A DNA stretch of 19,866 bases from CALBTQ01 sp036725605. Lineage in GTDB: Bacteria; Lernaellota; Lernaellaia; Lernaellales; Lernaellaceae. The notes beneath the pieces were generated by a model. That model saw nothing but the letters and a program-made list of their open reading frames with translations, was not told the origin of the DNA and ran no database searches. Location: NCBI GenBank assembly GCA_036725605.1, contig DAIMDW010000052.1, forward strand, positions 1 to 19,866. The letters are read 5' to 3'. The translations under genes were made by a program, and so were the position numbers. Below are positions 1 through 6,690 of this stretch, piece after piece; position 1 is the stretch's first letter, and each line of letters begins with the position of its first letter.

Positions 1-20
1 TGGTGCGCCAGGTTCGTCAT
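1..20 (-). CDS. 5' end of a downstream gene, cut by the window edge
   Basis: An ATG at 20-18 overlaps the stop codon of the dehydratase gene (TGA at 19-17) in the classic ATGA arrangement. The frame reads M-T-N-L-A-H before the window ends. The overlap implies a co-transcribed, translationally coupled gene. In this family the neighbour is often another dehydratase subunit or its ATP-dependent activator, but six residues cannot identify it. Confidence 0.5.
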
Positions 21-1135
21 GGGCGACCGATCCTTTCCAGGAACGCCTGCAGGCGCGTTTTGAGCCGGCCGCGATCGGCGTGCGCGCCGTATTCCTTTTC
101 CAGCAACAGCACGGGGATGCCCTGTTCTTCGAGGTGTTTGCGCAGCAGCACGTTTTCGATGCCGTGCACGTCGCAGAATTTGTTGTGCACGAACACCGCG
201 CCGTCGATGCGCGCCCGCTCGGCGGCGGCGAGAATGAAGGCGCGGCGCGCGGGGTAATCCTCGAACATGCGCGGGCACAGCGTGTTGGACAAATAGAGTT
301 TCGCCAGCGCGCGCAGGAGATCGCCGTCGGCTTGTTCCGTCAGCGGCCAGAACGCGCGCGCGCCGTAGCACAGCGAGTCGGTGACGAACAGCGCGCCCAG
401 GCTTTCCAATTCGCGCAGCAGCTCGACCTCGTCGGTGGCCGCGCCGCCGATGAGCAACCGGGCGCGCGGCGCGGGCAGGGCGGTGTTTTCGCGCGCGGCG
501 AGTTTTTCTTCGAGCAACGCGATGAATTGTTCGCCGGGCATCGTCGAACTCAGCAGCACCAGGGCCATCGTCTCCGCGCCGGTCAGGGCGGGTTGTTCGC
601 GCTCGCGTAGGGCGTAGGCGCGCCGCAGCAACCCGCGCACCCGCGCCTGTCGCGCCATCGCCGCGCGCAGGGCGTCGTCGGTGATCGTCACCGCGAAGTG
701 CGCCTCCAGGGCCGCTTTCAGCTGAACGATCTGGTCGGCGAAATATTCCAGCGCGTCGTCGATGACGACGTGCGGCACTTTTAAATAATGGAAGAAGGGC
801 GTCGGTTTGACGTATTGCCAATTCTCGAAGGTGCCGCGCAGGTGATCGCAGCCGTTGATCTCGATCAGGCCATCGAGAAAATCGTAGGCGCCGTCCAGGC
901 CCAGTTGCAGGCACGAACGGCAGAAGCCGCAGTTGAAGCGCGACAGGTGCGCGTCGGCCAGATCGGTCTGCGCGTTGCTCAGCGCGCGGATCCGATAGGG
1001 CACCAGCCCGGCCGCCTCGAACAATTCGAGCGGCGCGAACACGCAGTTGTAGCCGACCGTGCGGCCGCCGCCGTCGCGCCACTGCCGCACGTAATCGTTC
1101 TCATACAACGTCGCTTGCGTGAACAGGTCGTCCAT
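17..1135 (-). CDS. 2-hydroxyacyl-CoA dehydratase subunit D family protein (HgdB/BcrC/FldB-like)
   Basis: A 372-residue cytoplasmic protein of the 2-hydroxyacyl-CoA dehydratase / benzoyl-CoA reductase family. Members carry a [4Fe-4S] cluster and catalyse radical dehydration of 2-hydroxyacyl-CoA or related reductions after one-electron activation by an ATPase. Visible family marks are the N-terminal segment APLELFEAAGLVPYR (about residues 34-48), the cysteine-rich NCGFCRSC (C69, C72, C75), then DFLDGLIEINGCD, and later cysteines in SLCYGARAFW, TLCPRM and HNKFCDVHG. The C-terminal half has the repeated alpha/beta subdomain typical of the fold. I start at ATG 1135 rather than the in-frame ATG at 1180 because TGATG shares its A with the stop of the upstream gene. 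Only one subunit is fully visible; the partner may be the gene cut at the left edge. The substrate cannot be told. Some family members act in other, non-dehydratase contexts. Confidence 0.85.
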   Translation of the reverse strand: MDDLFTQATLYENDYVRQWRDGGGRTVGYNCVFAPLELFEAAGLVPYRIRALSNAQTDLADAHLSRFNCGFCRSCLQLGLDGAYDFLDGLIEINGCDHLRGTFENWQYVKPTPFFHYLKVPHVVIDDALEYFADQIVQLKAALEAHFAVTITDDALRAAMARQARVRGLLRRAYALREREQPALTGAETMALVLLSSTMPGEQFIALLEEKLAARENTALPAPRARLLIGGAATDEVELLRELESLGALFVTDSLCYGARAFWPLTEQADGDLLRALAKLYLSNTLCPRMFEDYPARRAFILAAAERARIDGAVFVHNKFCDVHGIENVLLRKHLEEQGIPVLLLEKEYGAHADRGRLKTRLQAFLERIGRP

Positions 1136-2604
1136 CAATTTTCCTTGGGCGGTGCGGGCCGCCGCCATTTGGTAAGCCACTGGCGCACGATGAAGCCGGT
1201 CAGGCGCCGGCCGGTTTTCATTAATGGTTGCAGCACGGCCTGGGCGCGTTCGGCGCCGGCCAGCAGCGCGTGGGTCAAACCGCCGAAAACATGATTCGTC
1301 GCGCGCCGCAGTTCCTTGGCGTCGATTTGCGCGAGCACGCGTTTGAAAAATTCGCCCGGGCCGCCGTCGAGCGCGTCCATCCGACGGTTGAAGTGCACGA
1401 GGGCATTGTTGATTCCCCGGCCGATGCGTTCGGGTGTGGCGAGTTCGCGTTCGCGCAGCACGTCGCCGATGGCGCGGCCGGTGAGCGTCCAGGCGTCGCG
1501 GAGTTGTTCGCCGTCGATGCCGTCGAGCAGTCGCCGCAGGTATTCGCGTTGCAGGTCCGGCGTCAGGCGGGCGAAGCGCAGGTACAGGCCGATGGCCTCG
1601 TTGAACGCCTGCATCATTTCGTCCTGCCGCCAGTGCTCCATGATCGCGACGAACAGGCTCCGGTACTGCTCGTCGGGCAGTTGCGCGACGGCGTGCAGCG
1701 TGTCGGCCAGCGCGCGCAGCAGGACGTTGTTCCAGGCGACGCCGGTCAGCGTCAGGCGCTCGGTCAACGCCGGATCGCGCAGAATCAATTCGACGACGAC
1801 CTTGACGATCACGCCCAGGTCCTCACCCGCGGCGATGAGCGCCTGGGCAATCGCGGGCGTGTCGAGTTGCCGCAGCAGGTCGGCGGCGACGTTGCCCAGC
1901 ACGGCGGCGAAGCGCGGCTCGTTGCCGCCCAGCGTCCAGTCGCCCACGCGCAGTTGATTGAACAGCGCGGCGGCGGTGTTGAGCGCGCGCGCAAGCGGCG
2001 CGCGATCGACGGACTCCAGCGCGTTGAGTACGCCGCTGGCGACGATCTCGGGCGGCAAATTGATTTCGCCCAGCAGATCGGCCGCCAGGCGCAACTGGCG
2101 ATTGAGCAGATCGGGCAGCGCGGAAAAAAGATTTGCCAGGCGCACCGGATCGGCCAGGGCGGGCGCGAGCAGGGCCTGCAACGCGTCGGCGCGATAGGAC
2201 GACCAGGCGACCGCGCCCTCGCGCAGACGGCCGAAGTCGGCGGCGCGCGTTGCCTCGGCCAGCACGGGGGCCAGGCGGGCGATTAACTCCGGATCGCGCC
2301 GGCGCGTTTCGTGCACCGCGTCGGCCAATTCCGTCAACGCTTTGCCCAACGCGGCGCCGTCGACGCGCCCGGCGGCCGCGGCGATTTGCTCACGGCGCTC
2401 GTCGGGCGGCAGCTCGTTCACCGCGTGCAGCAGGGCGGACAGCAACGCCGCGTGCGCGTTGAGCAGATCGGGCAGCGCCTGCACGAGAGTCTCGCCGAAG
2501 CGGCCGTTCTCCTCGCGCAACGACGCGCTCAACGCGGCGATGTTATCCGGCGTGGCCTGAGCAAGAAAGGACTTCACTTTATCCGCGGTAAGAAACGGTT
2601 CCAT
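1135..2604 (-). CDS. Ala/Leu-rich all-helical protein of unknown function
   Basis: About 489 residues from MEPFLTADKV. I do not recognise the family. The protein is almost entirely predicted helix, rich in Ala, Leu, Arg and Asp, without signal peptide, membrane segments or cysteine motifs. It shows an internal duplication about 119 residues apart: LVQALPDLLN followed by LLSALLHAVNELPPD near residue 40, and LFSALPDLLN followed by LAADLLGEINLPPE near residue 159. A second shared pair is RRDPELIARL with GAVAW and LRDPALTERL with GVAW further on. This suggests a HEAT-like or other alpha-solenoid scaffold. The basic C-terminus ends KWRRPAPPKEN. The stop shares its last base with the dehydratase ATG, so the two are translationally coupled and probably work together. 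The start is uncertain: in-frame ATGs also lie at 2616 and 2646, and none has a strong Shine-Dalgarno sequence. The open frame continues far upstream only as antisense of the peptidase gene. Confidence 0.75.
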   Translation of the reverse strand: MEPFLTADKVKSFLAQATPDNIAALSASLREENGRFGETLVQALPDLLNAHAALLSALLHAVNELPPDERREQIAAAAGRVDGAALGKALTELADAVHETRRRDPELIARLAPVLAEATRAADFGRLREGAVAWSSYRADALQALLAPALADPVRLANLFSALPDLLNRQLRLAADLLGEINLPPEIVASGVLNALESVDRAPLARALNTAAALFNQLRVGDWTLGGNEPRFAAVLGNVAADLLRQLDTPAIAQALIAAGEDLGVIVKVVVELILRDPALTERLTLTGVAWNNVLLRALADTLHAVAQLPDEQYRSLFVAIMEHWRQDEMMQAFNEAIGLYLRFARLTPDLQREYLRRLLDGIDGEQLRDAWTLTGRAIGDVLRERELATPERIGRGINNALVHFNRRMDALDGGPGEFFKRVLAQIDAKELRRATNHVFGGLTHALLAGAERAQAVLQPLMKTGRRLTGFIVRQWLTKWRRPAPPKEN

Positions 2605-2739
2605 GCGTCGCACCATCCGCTGCAATGGGAGATTCCACGCGCGCATTCGCTGTCTGGTTGCATGTGCCGTCGGGTTGTCGCGTCTGAATGTCGGAGATGT
2701 GTCGCGTCCGCGCCGCACCAATTCACTTGAGTGGTTCGC

Positions 2740-2769
2740 ATGATACCAAATGCGTCGACCGGCCGTCAA
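2740..2769 (-). promoter_or_regulatory. Candidate sigma70 promoter for the 2604-17 operon
   Basis: On the minus strand TTGACG (2769-2764) and TATCAT (2745-2740) are separated by 18 bp, which is close to the sigma70 consensus. Initiation near 2733 would leave a leader of roughly 90-130 nt before the candidate start codons of the helical protein. Confidence 0.5.
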
Positions 2770-2788
2770 AAGCCGCCGCCGAGGCGGA

Positions 2789-2817
2789 TTGATCGCGGCG
2801 CGCATCGCGTGTAAACA
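2789..2817 (+). promoter_or_regulatory. Candidate promoter for the prolyl oligopeptidase gene
   Basis: TTGATC (2789-2794) and TAAACA (2812-2817) are 17 bp apart, about 35 bp upstream of the ATG at 2851. It lies back to back with the divergent candidate promoter at 2740-2769, so the two -35 boxes are only about 20 bp apart. The -10 box is a weak match. Confidence 0.4.
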
Positions 2818-2850
2818 CAACAGACAACGGCAACAACTTCGAGGCTCGCC

Positions 2851-4947
2851 ATGAAACGCATCGCCCGCTTCACGCTGCTCGTTCTGCTCGTTATGAGCTT
2901 GTTCGCCTGCGCGACGACGCGCATTCCCGCGCCGCCGCCGACTCCGGCGCAGGATCTGACGGAAACGATCAACGGCTATCCGATCGCCGATCCGTACCGC
3001 TGGCTGGAGGATCCGCAACGGGCCGCCGCGTGGGCCGAAGCGCAGAACGCGCGCTCGGCGCAGTTTTTCGCCGCGGCCGAAGTGCCGGGTCTGCGCGAGC
3101 GCCTGCGCGAACTGTACGCCATCGGTTACGTGAAATGGCCCAAGCCGGCGGGCGGGAAGATTTTCTACCTCAAGCAGGACAGCAACGCCGAGCAGCCGAA
3201 ACTGCTGGTGCGCGAGAACGGCGTCGAGCGGGCGATCTTCGATCCGTTGGCGCAGGACCCGACGGGCAAGACCGCGCTGGATTGGTATCATCCGTCGTCG
3301 ACGGGCAAGTACCTCGCCTTCGGGCTGAGCAAGGGCGGCGACGAGGACAGCACGCTGCACGTGCTGGAAACGGCGACGGGGCGCATTCTGCCCGAGCGCG
3401 TCGAGCACACGATGCACGCGTCGGTGGCCTGGAAGCACGACGACAGCGGATTTTATTACACGTATTACCCGGACGCGTCGCAGTACAATCGGCACGTGTA
3501 TTTTCACCGGCTCGGCGACGATCCGCGCAACGACGCGTACGTGTTTGGGCGCGGCCGCGCGAAGACCGACTGGCCGGGCGTGCGTTTGTCCGAGGACGAC
3601 GGCGCGCTGTTGATCGACATCGAAACCGGCGCGACGACCAGCGACGCGTATCTGTTGGACACCGCCACCGGCAAGCTGACGACGCTGGCCGAGAACATCG
3701 GCGCGCAGGTGTGGGTGCACGCGATGATCGACGGGCGCGTGTGGGCGATGACCTCTCACGGCGCGGACAACTACCGCATCGTGGCGATCGACCCGGCCGA
3801 TCCGGCGCCGGCGAAGTGGCGCGAGGTGCTGCCCGAGCGGCCGTATCCGTTGCGCGGTTTCGAAACGGCGGGCGACAAGATCGTCGCGCTGTACCTGGAA
3901 AACACGGTGTCGCGCGTGCGCGTGTACGACGCGGCGGCCCGGGAAATCGGCGAGATCGCCTTGCCCGCGCCGGGTTCGGTCGACAACCTGGAGTGCGAGC
4001 CCGGTTCGAGCGAAGTGCTGGTCGGCTACACGTCGTTTCTTTATCCGTTCACGCTGTTCAAAGTGGACGTGGCCAAGTCGCTGCAGCCCGAAACGATCGT
4101 GGACATTCCGGCCGGCGGCAACTTCGATCCCGCGCGGTTTGTCGTCGAGTACGTCGAGTATCCGTCCTACGACGGCACGTGGGTGCCGCTGTTTCTCGTG
4201 CATCGCAAAGACCTGCGGCGCGACGGCGACAACCCGACGGTGCTGTACGGCTACGGCGGTTTCGGCATCGAGTTCAGCCCCTATTTTTCCCGCACGAACA
4301 TGGCGTGGATCGAACGCGGCGGCGTGTTTGCCCTGGCCGGCCTGCGCGGCGGCGGCGAGCGCGGCGAGGCGTGGCACCGGGCCGGCATGCGCGAAAAGAA
4401 ATTTCAGGTTTTTAAAGATTTCGAATACGCGATGCGTTATTTGATCCGTGAAAAAGTGACGCGCCCGGCGAGGCTGGCCATTCGCGGCGGTTCGAACGGC
4501 GGCTTGCTGATCGGCGCGATGATCACCTCGACGCCGCATCTGTTCGGTTGCGCGGTGGGGCAGGTCGGGCTGTACGACATGGTGCGCTTCCACCGCTTCC
4601 CGCCCGCGCAGTTGTGGACGCCGGAATACGGCAACGCCGACGAACCGGGCGACACCGGCTATCTGTGGGCCTATTCGCCGTATCACCAAGTGCTGCCGGG
4701 CGTGCACGTGCCGCCGACGTTCATTCAGACCGCCGAGTCCGACACGCGCGTCAACTGGCTGCACTCGGCGAAGTTCACCGCCGCGCTGCAGGCCAACGCC
4801 GGCGACAGCGGGCCGGTGTTGTTCTGGCTGCAACGCGAGGCGGGCCACGGCCAGGGCATGAACTGGTCGGATCAGATGAAGGAAACCGAGCAGGTGTATC
4901 AGTTCATCATTGCGCAGATCGGCGATCCGGCGGCTCAGGGCAAGTGA
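2851..4947 (+). CDS. Prolyl oligopeptidase family serine peptidase (S9A), predicted lipoprotein
   Basis: A 698-residue S9A peptidase, which cleaves short peptides after proline. The N-terminus is a lipoprotein signal: basic MKRIAR, a hydrophobic run, then LFAC with C20 as the lipidation site. The -2 Phe is unusual, but the following CATTR and Pro-rich linker fit a tethered protein. The S9 N-terminal segment begins around residue 40 with NGYPIADPYRWLEDPQ. A seven-bladed propeller then spans roughly residues 110-430. The alpha/beta-hydrolase domain carries the triad S548 in RGGSNGGLL, D631 in ESDTRVN and H666 in REAGHGQG. Length and motif order match the complete family. A GAGG lies just upstream of ATG 2851. 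The last 13 bases overlap the convergent glycosyltransferase gene. The likely site of action is the periplasm or outer membrane. Its substrate is unknown, and no neighbour indicates one. Confidence 0.95.
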   Translation: MKRIARFTLLVLLVMSLFACATTRIPAPPPTPAQDLTETINGYPIADPYRWLEDPQRAAAWAEAQNARSAQFFAAAEVPGLRERLRELYAIGYVKWPKPAGGKIFYLKQDSNAEQPKLLVRENGVERAIFDPLAQDPTGKTALDWYHPSSTGKYLAFGLSKGGDEDSTLHVLETATGRILPERVEHTMHASVAWKHDDSGFYYTYYPDASQYNRHVYFHRLGDDPRNDAYVFGRGRAKTDWPGVRLSEDDGALLIDIETGATTSDAYLLDTATGKLTTLAENIGAQVWVHAMIDGRVWAMTSHGADNYRIVAIDPADPAPAKWREVLPERPYPLRGFETAGDKIVALYLENTVSRVRVYDAAAREIGEIALPAPGSVDNLECEPGSSEVLVGYTSFLYPFTLFKVDVAKSLQPETIVDIPAGGNFDPARFVVEYVEYPSYDGTWVPLFLVHRKDLRRDGDNPTVLYGYGGFGIEFSPYFSRTNMAWIERGGVFALAGLRGGGERGEAWHRAGMREKKFQVFKDFEYAMRYLIREKVTRPARLAIRGGSNGGLLIGAMITSTPHLFGCAVGQVGLYDMVRFHRFPPAQLWTPEYGNADEPGDTGYLWAYSPYHQVLPGVHVPPTFIQTAESDTRVNWLHSAKFTAALQANAGDSGPVLFWLQREAGHGQGMNWSDQMKETEQVYQFIIAQIGDPAAQGK

Positions 4948-6620
4948 TCGTTGCGCTGCAGCACGAGCAACGGCAGGTCGCGCAGTTCGGTTACTTCGTG
5001 ATAGTTTTCGGCGACGAATCGCGCGAGATCGGCGAACAGCGGCGTCTGCCATAACACGGCGCCGGTGGGATCGCCATAGACGTTCAAGGGATGCAACGCC
5101 AGGTCGTTTTTCGCCGGCGCGGCATAACGCGCGCGCACGATGAAGGCGGGTGGTTTCGCGCGCAGGTCGCTCATCAGTTCGGCGCGATTGGCCGCCAGAC
5201 GCGCGGTTTCACGATCGTACCACTTGCCGAACTCCGCGGGCAGTTCGTAGGCCACCTCGAAATTCATGTGGTGGCGCGTCGGCGCGAACCGCCGGGCGAA
5301 CCAATACACCGAGGGCAGGTAATCGTAAACGAGCAGACCGTCGTCCGGCGCGCTGTGGGCGCGGACGTACTCGCCCGCCGTTTGCGAAACGAGTTCCCAT
5401 TCCAGGTGATTGTAGGGCGTCACGAAATCGAGCCAGCCGGGGCCGAGCGAGCGATTGAGCGTGAACATTTCGCGGCTGACCGGCCGCCCGGTGGTCAGCA
5501 GCGCCTTGGCGCCCAATGCGGCGAAGCGCAATTCGCGTTGTTGGCAGACGAGCAGTAACAGCAGGATCAACGCGAGGAATATCCGGCGACCGTAACCGGA
5601 AAATCTCGACCAAAGCGTTTCGCCGCCCAGCGCGGCCAGACCGCACAGCGGCGGCAGCAGGAAAAGATAGTAGTGGGTGAAAAATTTCGTGCCCGCGACG
5701 ACGGCCGCCAGCGAACCGAGCAGCCAGAGCGTCCAGAGCGATCGCCCGGCGACCGCGCCCTTGCGCCACACGACGAACAGGCCGACCGGCCACAGGATCA
5801 TCGGCAACCAGGTGTGGCGGGCGAAGGCGAAGGTGGTTTTCCAACCCACGGATAAAATTTCGCTCCAGGAGCGCGAGGCGGCGTACTGCGCGTTGCGGCC
5901 GGGTGCGAGCGCGGCGAGCATGTCGCCGGCGCAGCCCTTGGCGGCGAAATAGAGCAGGGTCAGCATCCAGGGCAGCAGCGCGCCGGCGGCGAACACGACG
6001 ACGGAACTCCCGCCGCGACGCAAACGATTTTCCTTCGTTCCCTGAAAAACCAAAAACGGCACGACCGCACCCAGGGCGAGCGCGGGCAGCGCCGCCTGCT
6101 GTTTCATCAACACGGCGAGTCCGGCCAGGACGCCCGCGCCGAAAACGAGGCGGACTTTTTCCGCGCCGCGCCATTGCCGGAGCAGATACGCGGCGACGGT
6201 CAGCGGCAGCAGGGCCCAGGTTTCGAAGTTGGGCGCGAAGCCGTTGACGAAACCGCCAGCGGAAAACACGCCGTACAGCAGCGCGGCAAACCAACCGACG
6301 CGGCGGTTGGTCATCGCTTCGACAAGTTTCGCCAACACGAGGGCGACGAGCAAATGATACGCGGCGAGAAAAAGTTGCACGCCCAGCATCGACCGAAACA
6401 CGGCCAGCAACAGCGCGAACACGGCATAGCTGCCCGGCGGTTTGGTTTCGACGGCGTCGGGGTAGAGGCAACCGCCGTCGGCGAACAATTGCGCGCTGTA
6501 CACGGTGGCGGCGACGTCGGGATCGAAGAACGCCTCGACGAACGAGGGCAGGCGTAAAAAGACGACCGCGAGGATCAGCAAGATCCACAGGGCGAGGCTT
6601 TGGGCGCGCGATTTTTCCAC
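4935..6620 (-). CDS. Multi-pass GT-C glycosyltransferase, PMT/ArnT-like (glycosyltransferase family 39/83 type)
   Basis: About 561 residues when started at GTG 6620 (V/M-E-K-S-R-A-Q). An N-terminal transmembrane helix (residues 9-22) is followed by FFDPDVA, with D33 and D35 in the first outer loop. Next comes YPDAVETKPPGSYAVFALL, the E-x-KPP signature of dolichyl- or polyprenyl-phosphate-sugar dependent transferases. About ten further hydrophobic helices follow, then a soluble C-terminal domain from about residue 375 (near TGRPVSREMF). Such enzymes move sugars from polyprenyl-phosphate donors onto lipids, glycans or proteins on the outer face of the inner membrane. The frame stays open upstream of GTG, but that stretch overlaps the preceding gene and reads as shadow sequence. 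No good Shine-Dalgarno supports GTG, so the start is uncertain. The gene is 70 bp downstream of a second GT-C gene and overlaps the peptidase gene by 13 bp at its 3' end. Donor and acceptor cannot be inferred. Confidence 0.85.
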   Translation of the reverse strand: MEKSRAQSLALWILLILAVVFLRLPSFVEAFFDPDVAATVYSAQLFADGGCLYPDAVETKPPGSYAVFALLLAVFRSMLGVQLFLAAYHLLVALVLAKLVEAMTNRRVGWFAALLYGVFSAGGFVNGFAPNFETWALLPLTVAAYLLRQWRGAEKVRLVFGAGVLAGLAVLMKQQAALPALALGAVVPFLVFQGTKENRLRRGGSSVVVFAAGALLPWMLTLLYFAAKGCAGDMLAALAPGRNAQYAASRSWSEILSVGWKTTFAFARHTWLPMILWPVGLFVVWRKGAVAGRSLWTLWLLGSLAAVVAGTKFFTHYYLFLLPPLCGLAALGGETLWSRFSGYGRRIFLALILLLLLVCQQRELRFAALGAKALLTTGRPVSREMFTLNRSLGPGWLDFVTPYNHLEWELVSQTAGEYVRAHSAPDDGLLVYDYLPSVYWFARRFAPTRHHMNFEVAYELPAEFGKWYDRETARLAANRAELMSDLRAKPPAFIVRARYAAPAKNDLALHPLNVYGDPTGAVLWQTPLFADLARFVAENYHEVTELRDLPLLVLQRNDHLP

Positions 6621-6648
6621 CGGTACCGATCTTTTGTTGGTTTGAATC

Positions 6649-6677
6649 AGTAGAGCATATCGTTGCGGGAGTGACAA
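6649..6677 (-). promoter_or_regulatory. Candidate internal promoter for the 561-aa glycosyltransferase
   Basis: In the 70-bp gap between the two glycosyltransferase genes the minus strand has TTGTCA (6677-6672) and TCTACT (6654-6649), 17 bp apart. The predicted start near 6642 would leave a short leader before GTG 6620. This would allow expression separate from the pgs genes. Confidence 0.35.
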
Positions 6678-6690
6678 TTGCGCCGCACGG

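Noticed and set aside
1228..2286. 352-codon plus-strand frame opposite the helical protein
   Set aside because: The composition (Gln, Arg, Gly, Val) is that of an antisense shadow, and it has no ribosome binding site. The minus strand is coupled to a recognised gene.
3030..4415. 461-codon plus-strand frame inside the peptidase gene
   Set aside because: It is an Arg/Ala-rich +1 shadow of the peptidase frame, a common artefact in high-GC DNA.
2605..5052. Long minus-strand open frame continuing upstream of the helical protein
   Set aside because: It is antisense to the clearly coding S9A peptidase, rich in Arg/His/Gln shadow composition, and contains no recognisable motif. Only the part below about 2646 is protein-like.
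5209..6588. 459-codon minus-strand frame within the 561-aa glycosyltransferase
   Set aside because: Arg-rich shifted-frame shadow of a membrane protein with clear helices and the KPP motif.
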